A DNA stretch of 64,000 bases from Bin87 sp965220505 (GTDB taxonomy: Bacteria; Chloroflexota; Dehalococcoidia; Lucifugimonadales; UBA3495). The stretch's first letter is position 1. Each line of letters begins with the position of its first letter. The notes below the pieces were generated by a model. That model had not been told where the DNA came from. It saw only the letters and a program-made list of their open reading frames with translations, and did no database searches. Shown piece by piece: positions 1-7,259 of the stretch. The stretch lies in contig CBDCQE010000002.1 in assembly GCA_965220505.1 (NCBI GenBank), positions 310,001 to 374,000 on the forward strand, read 5' to 3'. A program made the translations under genes and the position numbers.

Positions 1-1
1 G

Positions 2-724
2 GACTACACCAACCGCGGCCGCATCGTCACCCCGCTGAAGGACCGGTACGGCGCGCAGATTCACACCCACTATCCCCGGGCGCTGGACGAAGAGATCGCC
101 ATCATGGAGCAGGAGCGGAACCGCTTCCCCGACGAGGACCGGGTCGTCGTCCCCGAGTTCATGACGGAGATCATCGCGGAGGTGACGGCGCGGGCGCGTT
201 CCAGCAACGAGATTAACCAGCGCTCCGGCGTGAGCGTGCGCGTCTCCATCGCCAACTACGAGACGCTGATCAGCAACGCGCTGCGCCGCAGCATCCGACA
301 GGGGGAGGATATTGCCTGCCCGCGCATCAGCGATCTGCCCTTTCTGGTCGCTTCCCTGGGCGGCAAGATCGAGCTGGAGACCTTTGGCGAGGGCCGGGAG
401 GACCGGTTGGTGGAGGACCTGACCAAGCGGGCGACGCTGGGCATCTTCGGCAGGTACTGCAACGTGGACGACCTGGAAGACATCGTAACGGCGTTCGACC
501 TGGGCAACGCGGTGGAAACGGGCAGCGACGTTCCGGCCGCCGCCTACAACTCGGCGCTTGACAACATCGAAGGTCTGCCGGCGGCGGTATCCGCGTTGGT
601 TGGCGACGACAAGCGGCCCGAGGTGGTCGCGTCGGCGGTGGAGTTCGTGCTAGAAGGGCTGCACCTGAACCGGCGGCTGAATTGCGCACGCACGCCGGCC
701 GGTGGCTACCGCTACGCGCGGTAG
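2..724 (+). CDS. MoxR/magnesium-chelatase-like AAA+ ATPase, C-terminal part
   Basis: The left window edge cuts this gene; the open frame runs from base 2 with no start codon. The first visible residues (DYTNRGRIVTPLKDRYGAQI) match the end of the AAA+ core of predicted ATPases related to magnesium chelatase subunit I (COG1239), where the 'RG.I..PL.DR.G' stretch follows the Walker/sensor region. The remaining part is helical and carries the 'SN.INQRSGVSVR' segment typical of the lid of that family. These proteins act as ATP-driven remodelling or cofactor-insertion factors, often with a VWA partner; no partner is visible because upstream sequence is missing. The downstream Uma2 gene follows within 35 bases. 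The family call is good; the exact role is unknown. Confidence 0.75.
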   Translation, partial: DYTNRGRIVTPLKDRYGAQIHTHYPRALDEEIAIMEQERNRFPDEDRVVVPEFMTEIIAEVTARARSSNEINQRSGVSVRVSIANYETLISNALRRSIRQGEDIACPRISDLPFLVASLGGKIELETFGEGREDRLVEDLTKRATLGIFGRYCNVDDLEDIVTAFDLGNAVETGSDVPAAAYNSALDNIEGLPAAVSALVGDDKRPEVVASAVEFVLEGLHLNRRLNCARTPAGGYRYAR

Positions 725-758
725 CAACCCGACCCTGCCTCTGCCGGGAGGTTTTGCC

Positions 759-1331
759 ATGGCCACCAGGAACGCAACCGCCACCCAACTGGTAACGTTG
801 GAGGAGTTTGCCGCATTGCCGGAGTTTCCTCGCTACGAACTGGTGAAAGGTGTGCTGGTTGAGAAGATGTATGCATCCAGAGAGCATGAAATAACGGTAG
901 TGAGAGTATCTCGCCATGTGGACGGGCACGCTGACGAGCACGACTTGGGGGAAGTTTATGGCAGCAACCGTGCGTTCGTAACCGGCCCGGAATCGCCAGC
1001 CTCATCCCGTTTGCCCGATGTATCGTTCGTGTCCAACGAGCGGCTGCGGCCTGATCTTTTCGGAGCATTGTTTGACGGCGCGCCCGACCTTGCGGTGGAG
1101 GTGCTATCTTCCGGCAACACCGAACGCGAGATGGCGCAGAAGGTTGCCGAGTACCTGGCAGCCGATGGCAAGGCGGTCTGGGTGTTTGACCCCATCGGGC
1201 GGACTCTGAATGTCCACCGACCCGGCGCGGCGGCGCTGGTTTTGACCGACGGGGATACCGTGGATGGAGAAGATTATCTGCCGGGTTTCACCTGCGCAAT
1301 TGCCGATATGCTGCCCCGGCTGCGCTCATGA
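759..1331 (+). CDS. Uma2 family endonuclease-like protein (DUF820)
   Basis: A 190-residue protein of the Uma2/DUF820 family, a PD-(D/E)XK nuclease fold abundant in Cyanobacteria and Chloroflexota with no settled function. Family signatures are visible: 'YELVKGVLVE' near the N-terminus, 'PDVSFVS', 'GAPDLAVEVLS' with the acidic residue of the nuclease core, a conserved Lys in 'MAQKVAEYL', 'AVWVFDP' and the C-terminal 'DGEDYLPGFTCAI'. I chose the ATG preceded by GGGAGG seven bases upstream instead of an earlier in-frame ATG at 702 that overlaps the previous gene. Its stop overlaps the ATGATG at the head of the next Uma2 gene, so the two are probably co-translated. They are diverged tandem paralogues. 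Confidence 0.88.
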   Translation: MATRNATATQLVTLEEFAALPEFPRYELVKGVLVEKMYASREHEITVVRVSRHVDGHADEHDLGEVYGSNRAFVTGPESPASSRLPDVSFVSNERLRPDLFGALFDGAPDLAVEVLSSGNTEREMAQKVAEYLAADGKAVWVFDPIGRTLNVHRPGAAALVLTDGDTVDGEDYLPGFTCAIADMLPRLRS

Positions 1332-1363
1332 TGACCAGCACCGATAAATGCGGAGGCTCCAAC

Positions 1364-1936
1364 GTGACGACGCAACCAACCGCCGCGCCGCCGGTCACGC
1401 TGGAGGAGTACGCCGAGCTGCCGAAGCATCCGCGCTACGAGTTGGTGAAAGGAGTATTGGTCGAGCTGATGGTAGCATCCGATGAGCACGAGGAAACGGT
1501 TATTCTTTCTGGCCTGGCCGTCGGCAATTACGTTTACCCGAACCGACTTGGTAAAGTCTATGGCAGTAATCGCGGATACGTGACCGGCCCCGACTCTCCG
1601 GCCACCTCCAGGATGCCCGACGTTTCCTTTGTTTCCAATGCTCGATTGGGTCAGCCGGACGTGGCAGGAATGCTTTACGATGGCGCGCCGGACTTGGCCG
1701 TCGAAATTCTGTCCGAGAGCAACACACCAACCCAAATCGCTCAGAAGATCAGCGAATATCTGGGCACCGGCAGCAAGGCCGTCTGGGTGATTGATATTGA
1801 CGCCCGCACCCTGACGGTGCACACCGCAGACGCGCCGCCGCTGGTTCTGACCGACGCCGACACCGTGGACGGCGGGGACTACCTGCCCGGCTTCACCTGC
1901 GCCGTGGCCGATATGCTGCCGGCCCAGGCTGGCTAA
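1364..1936 (+). CDS. Uma2 family endonuclease-like protein (DUF820)
   Basis: Second member of a tandem Uma2 pair, with the same order of motifs as its upstream neighbour: 'YELVKGVLVEL', 'PDVSFVSNARL', 'GAPDLAVEILSES', 'IAQKISEYL', 'AVWVIDID', 'YLPGFTCAVADMLP'. The sequences are clearly paralogous but differ throughout, so the duplication is old. The GTG start is preferred because GGAGG lies seven bases upstream; an alternative ATG at 1328 overlaps the previous stop and would add twelve residues. The 3' end converges on, and overlaps by a few bases, the stop of a minus-strand gene. Nuclease activity is inferred from the fold only. Confidence 0.87.
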   Translation: MTTQPTAAPPVTLEEYAELPKHPRYELVKGVLVELMVASDEHEETVILSGLAVGNYVYPNRLGKVYGSNRGYVTGPDSPATSRMPDVSFVSNARLGQPDVAGMLYDGAPDLAVEILSESNTPTQIAQKISEYLGTGSKAVWVIDIDARTLTVHTADAPPLVLTDADTVDGGDYLPGFTCAVADMLPAQAG

Positions 1937-2262
1937 ACGAGGGAGGCACGTCGCCCCAACGTGATGCCGTGGGGCAGCACGATGGTCGCCTTCAGGTTCC
2001 GGAATAGCAGGAACCGGCTCATGGAAACGTCCACCTGCACGGCGTGTTCCGAGATGCCCGGCGCCAGGTATAGGGTGATGTCGTCCTGACTGGCGGGGTC
2101 GTAGGACTCCAGGCTGCGGCGGCGGCGCACGTTGGTATCGACCGATACCTCGACGGACTCGCCGCTTCAACCCTTCCAGCAGATCAGGTCGACGACGGCC
2201 TGGCCGCCCTTGTGGCGGATGAACTGGGCGGCTTCCGGGGTTATTTCAAGCTGGGCAGTCAT
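1933..2262 (-). CDS. Candidate selenoprotein, CC/Se-motif-like small protein with in-frame UGA
   Basis: Reading from the ATG at 2262 gives 31 residues (MTAQLEITPEAAQFIRHKGG...DLICWKG), then UGA at 2169-2167, then 77 more residues in the same frame to a TAG. The two halves read as one protein: an N-terminal 'ITPEA..FI..KGG..VVDL.C' segment, Cys28, the UGA at position 32 (CxxxU), and a C-terminal part with 'ITLYLAPG' and 'SRFLLFRNLKATI'. This resembles small HesB-related or 'CC/Se motif' (seleno)proteins, in which Cys or Sec sits at the turn. A perfect 6-bp hairpin with a GGUC loop lies 17 bases after the UGA, as expected for a bacterial SECIS. The gene starts 9 bases after the HicA-like gene. 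A conventional annotation would report only the 3' fragment (from GTG at 2130) or nothing. Alternative: a pseudogene with a nonsense mutation. Confidence 0.66.
2134..2149 (-). promoter_or_regulatory. Bacterial SECIS-like hairpin downstream of UGA
   Basis: On the minus strand GGTATC-GGTC-GATACC forms a perfect six-pair stem with a GGUC apical loop. It begins 17 bases after the in-frame UGA, placing the loop about 23 bases from it. That is within the range known for bacterial SECIS elements, and a GGU-type loop is what SelB recognises in E. coli fdhF. The match is by position, stem and loop; folding was not computed. Confidence 0.6.
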
Positions 2263-2271
2263 GTTGTTCAC

Positions 2272-2559
2272 TCAGTCCAGGGGCTGGCCGTCCCACGGCG
2301 CGTCGGGGTCGAGATACCGGCGGGGGATATTGCCCCGGAGGGCGGCGCGAAATTCGTCGGCGCTGTTCATCTTCATCTGCTTGATGGCTATGTTTCCCAT
2401 CAAGTCAGCGTCAATCTCTTTGTCTCCGTGCGAGACCATAGCCGATATGTTCAGCCATTCGTGGTAGAAATAGACGTGATCCCGGTTGTGCTGAGTGAAC
2501 CTCATACGACACAGTAACCGGATTAGCTCACGTGCTTTGACGTTGGCTATTCTGGGCAT
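2272..2559 (-). CDS. hicA: HicA-like toxin (YcfA family)
   Basis: A 95-residue protein beginning 'KARELIRLLCRMRF' and followed by 'RDHVYFYHEWLN', the layout of the HicA/YcfA double-stranded-RNA-binding-like mRNA interferase fold (strand-helix, then a short basic strand). The catalytic His normally sits in a 'GSHh' motif; here it reads 'NRDHVYF', so His is present but the preceding Gly-Ser is not. It is longer than a typical HicA (about 60-80 residues), with a C-terminal tail ending 'DAPWDGQPLD'. It starts two bases after the stop of the HicB-like gene, in antitoxin-toxin order. HicA blocks translation by cleaving mRNA when free of HicB. Confidence 0.7.
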   Translation of the reverse strand: MPRIANVKARELIRLLCRMRFTQHNRDHVYFYHEWLNISAMVSHGDKEIDADLMGNIAIKQMKMNSADEFRAALRGNIPRRYLDPDAPWDGQPLD

Positions 2560-2561
2560 CG

Positions 2562-2852
2562 CTATGCGGCCATAGTAATGCGGCGCGGCGTAACCTGACG
2601 GAACCAGTGCTCAACACCCTCGGCGGTCAGTTCTGCCACCAGTTCCGACATTTCGTCCTGAGCTGCCTGGCCGGTCTTGAGCCTTTCCGGGATATGCTCT
2701 AAAAAGCAGGCAATGCTGTCCGCGACTTCAACTAGTGCTTCCGCTTCGGTATCCCCTTGACCGTTGGCGTGGTTCAGTGCGGGGAAAACTGCGGCGTAGC
2801 AGATGGAACCGTCGGACAATGTGCCGCGCCAAACGACGACTCGGTACTCCAT
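2562..2852 (-). CDS. hicB: HicB-like antitoxin
   Basis: A 96-residue protein with the partial RNase H-like HicB fold: 'YRVVVWRGTLSDGSICYAAVFPAL' (two strands), 'GDTEAEALVEVADSIACFLE' (helix with the family 'G.T.EEA...' signature). No C-terminal DNA-binding ribbon-helix-helix is obvious, although the last 20 residues ('VTPRRITMAA') are basic. It neutralises HicA by direct binding. It is the first gene of a minus-strand group hicB-hicA-candidate selenoprotein with gaps of 2 and 9 bases. Confidence 0.78.
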   Translation of the reverse strand: MEYRVVVWRGTLSDGSICYAAVFPALNHANGQGDTEAEALVEVADSIACFLEHIPERLKTGQAAQDEMSELVAELTAEGVEHWFRQVTPRRITMAA

Positions 2853-2891
2853 GATATGGCCTCTTTCTTGAGGGTAACGCGATTATACTTC

Positions 2892-3497
2892 CTACGTCCC
2901 GCCTGTCGCCAACAGCAACGTGTTGCGCGCTTCAATCGATGCGGGGTGCACCAGCGAACCCTTGTCCAGCATCCGGACGACGTTCCTGGTGAGGAACATG
3001 GTCATGGCCGCGGGGAGATCGCTTTCGGCCAGTTCCTTCAGCTCACCCTGCCAGGGGTAACGCTTGACCTTTACCGGGTCCAGCTTGTCGGCGAGGAACA
3101 CGATGTGGGCGATGGGGTCGCCGCCGGTCGGATCGCCGGTGGTATGCCAGTAGATGGCGTTGTAGAGTTGGGGATGGCCCAAGCCGTCCTCGCGCTTGAG
3201 CAGCTCGGCGCCCACCATGCCGTGGAGGATGGCCGGATTGCGGCGTTCGAACTCGGTGACCGGAGGCAGGTCGTACTCCTCCATGCGCAGCAGGTTCTCG
3301 ACGCCGGAGAAGTGCTTGGTGGCGTCGTGGGCCAGCGCGGCGATGCCGATGGCCTGAACATCCTGCCCGTGACGCTCGGCCAGATCACGGGCGATCTGCT
3401 CAACCCGCTGGCAATGCTCCAGCAGGGCGGGGGGCAGACGCCGCATCCGGCGGTTGATGCGGTCGACCACGCGGTCGGAGATTTCGATGGTGGTCAT
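2892..3497 (-). CDS. yqeK: HD-domain phosphohydrolase, YqeK-like Ap4A hydrolase
   Basis: A 201-residue HD-superfamily protein. The metal-binding motif is visible: 'LLEHCQRVEQIARDLAERHG' (first His), 'AALAHDATKHF' (HD), 'HGMVGAELL' and 'AIYWHTTGDP' (later His), then 'HIVFLADKLDP' (Asp). This arrangement is that of YqeK, which hydrolyses diadenosine tetraphosphate symmetrically. YqeK commonly travels with nadD; here nadD is about 11 kb away and not linked. It is preceded by the retropepsin-like gene on the same strand. Confidence 0.85.
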   Translation of the reverse strand: MTTIEISDRVVDRINRRMRRLPPALLEHCQRVEQIARDLAERHGQDVQAIGIAALAHDATKHFSGVENLLRMEEYDLPPVTEFERRNPAILHGMVGAELLKREDGLGHPQLYNAIYWHTTGDPTGGDPIAHIVFLADKLDPVKVKRYPWQGELKELAESDLPAAMTMFLTRNVVRMLDKGSLVHPASIEARNTLLLATGGT

Positions 3498-3529
3498 AGG
3501 CAGTCACCCTCGCTTGGTGCAGAGCGCGG

Positions 3530-3934
3530 TCATCCCCGCGTCGGAATATCACCGCCCCAGCCTCGCCGGAGCGCTGCAACGGGCGCCAGTTCTTCGTTGA
3601 CGGGATCAACCGCCAGCGTCAGGATCCGCAGCGTGGTTGCACCGATGCACTGACCGCTCTCGTCTGGCCAGAAAGCCACCGGGCAGATGCCGCTGAAGGT
3701 TTCGCCGGACCGGACCGTTATGTCGATGCGAGCGAACCCGCGCGGACACTGCAGGACCGTCCCATCAGCCAGGCCGTAGTCCATCGATCTCGCCGTCGCC
3801 GGGATGTGCAGCCATTCCAGCAGGTCCGCGGGGAAGGCGGATTCGGTGGCGCCGGTGTCCACCAGAGCAGTCACCGGGTGCATATCGCCCCCGGTGATGT
3901 TCCCGATGTGGATTTCGGTCGTGAAATCGCCCAT
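3530..3934 (-). CDS. Retropepsin-like (clan AA) aspartic protease family protein
   Basis: A 134-residue single-domain aspartic protease homologue. The catalytic signature 'ALVDTGATESAFP' lies at residues 23-35, followed by the flap region ('YGLADGTVLQCPRGFARI') and the family ending 'GATTLRILTLAVDPVNEELAPVAAL'. These small bacterial homologues act as dimers and their substrates are unknown. The ATG is six bases from the stop of the upstream HIT gene, so the two are likely co-transcribed. A decayed relative of the C-terminal part lies at 36984-37139. Confidence 0.83.
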   Translation of the reverse strand: MGDFTTEIHIGNITGGDMHPVTALVDTGATESAFPADLLEWLHIPATARSMDYGLADGTVLQCPRGFARIDITVRSGETFSGICPVAFWPDESGQCIGATTLRILTLAVDPVNEELAPVAALRRGWGGDIPTRG

Positions 3935-3939
3935 TGACG

Positions 3940-4296
3940 CTAACCCATGTCTCCCAGAGCGCGGCCGCCCAGCAGGTGCATGTGGGGCCAGGCGATGGTC
4001 TGGCCGGCGTCTTCGCCATTGTTGACCACCAGGCGGTAGCCGCTGATGGTGACGCCCTCGCGGCGGGCCATCTCGGCGGCGACTACGAAGAGGTGGCCCA
4101 TGGTGGCTTCCATGGCGGGACTGATGTAATCCAGGCCGTTGATGGGCATGTTGGGGATGATCAGCAGGTGCACCGGAGCCTTGGGGTTGATGTCGCGCAC
4201 CACGAAGCAACGCTCGTCCCGGTAGATCACGTCGGGATGCAGCGGGTCGCGAGCCATGGCGGCGAAGGGCGAACTGCGGGCGGGGGTCATGGTCAT
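3940..4296 (-). CDS. HIT family nucleotide-binding hydrolase
   Basis: A 118-residue HINT-like protein: 'RDPLHPDVIYRDERCFVVRDINPKAPVHLL' followed by 'LVVNNGEDAGQTI' and the C-terminal histidine-triad region. The triad reads W-P-H-M-H-L-L instead of H-x-H-x-H-x-x: the catalytic central His and the last His are kept, the first is Trp. Family members hydrolyse nucleoside phosphoramidates or AMP-lysine adducts. An AAGGAG lies nine bases before the chosen ATG. The 135 bases upstream are relatively AT-rich and hold no gene. Confidence 0.88.
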   Translation of the reverse strand: MTMTPARSSPFAAMARDPLHPDVIYRDERCFVVRDINPKAPVHLLIIPNMPINGLDYISPAMEATMGHLFVVAAEMARREGVTISGYRLVVNNGEDAGQTIAWPHMHLLGGRALGDMG

Positions 4297-4431
4297 GGGT
4301 GGTCACTCCTTGTTTTCGACTGGAATCACAGAACTATGTGCAATCCTGCTTCGGACATTCTGTTCCTGAAAGTCTAAATGATAGAAAATTCGATACTCAC
4401 CTTCTCATCAGATCCTCGAACATCATCAAGA

Positions 4432-5100
4432 TTATATGCACCTGATCAGCGCCGACTTCGCGAACCTCAAGTACTCATCTGAGATATCTCCTCGATATGC
4501 GGTGAGACGCTCCTCGGTGGAAACGGATCTGACCTGGTACGTGATAGCGAACGCCAGCTGTTCTGGATTCTCAAGTCTTACAGGGATGCTTTGCCTTGGA
4601 TTGTTGCGAGGTTGCGGGTCCACAGCCAGGACGGTTGCCATTCCGGTATCCCGGTTAGACGTAAGGATCAGGAGTTCGCCCTCGTAGCTCAGTCCGTGGG
4701 CGTTTGGTATGGACGCCGACCACAAACTGCCCGGATATACCTCCCGCCCCAAGGCTGTGGCGCGTTCATGAGCGTCGTATTGGAGTTCCCTCGCCAGTCC
4801 GTCTTTGATGCTATCGATTTCATCAAGCGTAGCCGTGCCGAGGAATCTTCCGATTTTTGTTACGTGAACCGATTTGACGTGGCGGATGTAGGCGTGTGAG
4901 TTCGTATCTTCAATCTCCACGGCCCAATGCACCGGGTGGTTGGGGCGGGCGTTGGTCAGCGGTATTACTACGGCGATACGTTGATTGTCGATCAGGCTTT
5001 GTCTGCCCACTACGATTACGGGATGATTTGCAGCTAGCTCGTGCCCTTCCTGGCTGTGACCGTCGCATTCGTAAACGCGCCCGGTGGTCACTTGGGCCAT
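4432..5100 (-). CDS. PemK/MazF-family toxin with two tandem PemK-like folds
   Basis: At 222 residues this is twice the usual MazF length. Residues 5-112 are a clear PemK/MazF domain: 'GRVYECDGHSQEGHELAANHP', 'VIVVGRQSL', 'IPLTNARPNHPVHWAVEI', 'HVKSVHVTKIGRFLGTATL'. Residues about 120-222 repeat the same order: 'PGSLWSASIPNAHG', 'GELLILTSNRDTG', 'SIPVRLENPEQL', 'YQVRSVSTEERLTAYRGDIS'. I read this as a covalently linked pair of PemK folds, mimicking the usual homodimer. MazF toxins cleave mRNA. The start overlaps the 3' end of the upstream gene by 13 bases, which suggests translational coupling with a cognate antitoxin. Confidence 0.78.
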   Translation of the reverse strand: MAQVTTGRVYECDGHSQEGHELAANHPVIVVGRQSLIDNQRIAVVIPLTNARPNHPVHWAVEIEDTNSHAYIRHVKSVHVTKIGRFLGTATLDEIDSIKDGLARELQYDAHERATALGREVYPGSLWSASIPNAHGLSYEGELLILTSNRDTGMATVLAVDPQPRNNPRQSIPVRLENPEQLAFAITYQVRSVSTEERLTAYRGDISDEYLRFAKSALIRCI

Positions 5101-5516
5101 CGGACCACCTCGTCAGTGTATCCGGCATCCGCTATCGCCTGGTCTCTCTCCATAGTGGCGGCGTCGGGTGCTTCCTCGGTAACGACCGGAGCCATACCTT
5201 CCACGATGACCAAATAGAGTGCGGTAGCCGCCGTTTCATATATCTGGCAAGCCGCGTAAGCGCTGGCGAGGCTGATTTGTTCGTCGCTCAAGCCGGCAAT
5301 CTTGGAGCTCAGTAGCCGGAAGTGTTCCGGTTCAGGCCACTGGTTCAAGAGGCTTTCGATGTCCTTCCTGGCTGCGGCGGTTTCGCGCACGGCGGAACGG
5401 AGAGCAGGTTTGGCCTCTTTGCCGATGCTCTCGGCAGTCACCCGAGTTATGAACCGAACTGTATCGTCGTCGCATCCGGCCGTTCCGAGGTACTGGATTC
5501 TCCTGTCGTTGCTCAT
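5088..5516 (-). CDS. Hypothetical protein, putative partner of the PemK/MazF-like toxin
   Basis: A 142-residue, mostly helical, acidic protein ('PALRSAVRETAAARKDIESL', 'YAACQIYETAATALYLVIVEG'). I recognise no family. Its last 13 bases overlap the start of the double-PemK gene, the classic antitoxin-before-toxin arrangement, so an antitoxin role is a positional inference. It lacks an obvious AbrB, RHH or Phd DNA-binding motif. The start is uncertain; an ATG nine bases upstream is also possible. The 205 bases between it and the acyl-CoA dehydrogenase gene contain nothing I can identify. Confidence 0.55.
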   Translation of the reverse strand: MSNDRRIQYLGTAGCDDDTVRFITRVTAESIGKEAKPALRSAVRETAAARKDIESLLNQWPEPEHFRLLSSKIAGLSDEQISLASAYAACQIYETAATALYLVIVEGMAPVVTEEAPDAATMERDQAIADAGYTDEVVRWPK

Positions 5517-5721
5517 GGGCGCCATGAGCCTGCAGTGCGCCTTGGAGCGGGCTGTCCAGGTGGGTTCGGCGACCGAATCCGCATGGTCGCTATGCCTCTG
5601 GACGATGCCGGCGGCAGTCTCGAATGTTATGGCCGGCGGCGACGCGATTGGGATGGTAGTCACGGTGGTTCTTCCCGGTGTCTTGGAAATCCAGGGCGTA
5701 TCGGGGTTTGGCGAGGCGGCG

Positions 5722-6861
5722 CTACCCCGCCTCAATCTCCTGCAACGCCACTTCCTTGTGGTCGTGGACACTGCCGTAGGAGAGTTCCTGCACCTTGGCA
5801 CGGCGGGTGTAGAGCTGGAGGTTGTGCTCCTGGGTGAAGCCGATGGCGCCGTGGCACTGGTGGCCCAGGGAGCAGACTCGCTGGTAGGCGCCGCTGCACC
5901 AGGCCTTGGCGATGGCAACCTCGCGGCGGGCCGACTGGCCCTCGGCCAATGCCCAGGCGGCCTGGTAGGCCACGTGGCGAGCGCCCTCGACGTCCGTGGC
6001 CATGTTGGAACAGTGGTGCTGCACGGCCTGGAAACTGCCCACCGGCCGGCCGAACTGGGTCCGCTGCTTGACGTACTCGACGGTCATGTCGACCACGGCC
6101 TCGGCTCCGCCCACCATCTGCACGCAGTGGGCCGCCGTCGCCCGCGCCAGCGCGCGCTCGATGACCGGCCAGGCCTGTCCGACCTCGCCGAGCACGGAGC
6201 CGGCTCCCACGGAGACGTTGTTCAGACGGATCTCGCAGAGCCGCTCGTTGCCGATGGTGCTGATCTGCTCGATCTCCACGCCGGCCGCGTTGGAGGGCAC
6301 CAGGAACAGCGTGATGCCCTGCTCGGGATCGTCGCCGGCCGGCATGGTGCGGGCGGCCACGATGATGGTGTCGGCGGCGTGGGCGTCCTGGACAAACAGC
6401 TTGGTGCCGCTGATGCTGTAGCCGTCGCCCGACGCGCTGGCCTGGGTCTCAACCCCCCACGCCTCGGTGGTGGCGGTTGGCTCGGTGAGGGCCAGAGTGA
6501 GGCGGACGGTGCCGGCGCAAACGCCAGTGAGAAGGTCGCGCTTCTGGTCGTCGTTGCCGGCGTCCAGCACGGTGAGTCCGCCCAGCACCACGGTGGCGAA
6601 GAAGGGAGCCGGCAACAACGCACGTCCCATCTCCTCAACCAGCACGGCCAAGTCCAGGAAAGAACCGCCGGTGCCACCGTACTGCTCGGGGAAGGGGATG
6701 CCGGTCCAGCCCAGGTTGGCCACCTGCCGCCACAGGTCTTCGCTGAAACCCTGCGGGTCGTCTTCCAGTTCACGCACCAGCGTGAGCGGGCATTCCTGCG
6801 CCAGGAATTCGCGCGCCGAGTTCTTCAGCATCTGCTGAATCTCGCTGAGTCCCATGTCCAT
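5722..6861 (-). CDS. Acyl-CoA dehydrogenase family protein
   Basis: A 379-residue flavoprotein with the full acyl-CoA dehydrogenase layout: helical N-domain ('LSEIQQMLKNSAREFL', 'EQYGGTGGSFLDLAVLVEEMG'), beta middle domain ('LALTEPTATTEAW', 'GTKLFVQDA') and helical C-domain ('RTQFGRPVGSFQAVQHH', 'GHQCHGAIGFTQEHNLQLYTRRAK'). It oxidises an acyl-CoA to the 2-enoyl-CoA with FAD; the substrate cannot be deduced. It is the third gene of a minus-strand set with a luciferase-like monooxygenase and a small unknown protein, compatible with breakdown of branched or cyclic acids, as in many marine Chloroflexota. Confidence 0.92.
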   Translation of the reverse strand: MDMGLSEIQQMLKNSAREFLAQECPLTLVRELEDDPQGFSEDLWRQVANLGWTGIPFPEQYGGTGGSFLDLAVLVEEMGRALLPAPFFATVVLGGLTVLDAGNDDQKRDLLTGVCAGTVRLTLALTEPTATTEAWGVETQASASGDGYSISGTKLFVQDAHAADTIIVAARTMPAGDDPEQGITLFLVPSNAAGVEIEQISTIGNERLCEIRLNNVSVGAGSVLGEVGQAWPVIERALARATAAHCVQMVGGAEAVVDMTVEYVKQRTQFGRPVGSFQAVQHHCSNMATDVEGARHVAYQAAWALAEGQSARREVAIAKAWCSGAYQRVCSLGHQCHGAIGFTQEHNLQLYTRRAKVQELSYGSVHDHKEVALQEIEAG

Positions 6862-6930
6862 AAGTAGGCCCTCCGGGGCGGTGTCGGGGAAATCGCAGGG
6901 AGTATAGCGTACCGGGCCGGCAGCGGCAAT

Positions 6931-7257
6931 TCAGGTTGGCGGTCCCAGACCCATTCGCATCCGGCACTCTTCGTACACCGCTTCCAGGAAACCGCCGGCG
7001 TAGTGCTGGTGGCTGAAAGTGATGTCGTGGGTCGAGGCGTCCGATTTCGCTGCTTCGTACAACTGAACCGCCGCTTCGTTGTCGTACGGGAAGGGCATGG
7101 GCCCCATATAGTGCTCGAAGTCGGAAATGTCGGCCCAGGCAATCAACTCACCCACTTCAGCGTGGTTCCTTGACCATCGCTCACCGTCGTTCTTCCCACG
7201 CATCAGCGACCACGCCGGCAGGTTCTCCGGCGGCCTCAAGTCTCCGCCTGACGACAT
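6931..7257 (-). CDS. Hypothetical protein
   Basis: A 108-residue protein rich in aromatic and His residues ('WADISDFEHYMGPMPFPYD', 'DITFSHQHYAGGFLEAVYEEC'). I recognise no family. Its start lies two bases after the stop of the luciferase-like monooxygenase gene and its end is 69 bases before the acyl-CoA dehydrogenase, so it is almost certainly expressed with them. It may be an accessory or substrate-binding subunit, but nothing in the sequence proves that. Confidence 0.6.
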   Translation of the reverse strand: MSSGGDLRPPENLPAWSLMRGKNDGERWSRNHAEVGELIAWADISDFEHYMGPMPFPYDNEAAVQLYEAAKSDASTHDITFSHQHYAGGFLEAVYEECRMRMGLGPPT

Positions 7258-7259
7258 CC

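Noticed and set aside
5302..6867. A 521-codon open frame on the plus strand
   Set aside because: It is antisense to the acyl-CoA dehydrogenase and the putative antitoxin, with typical shadow composition.
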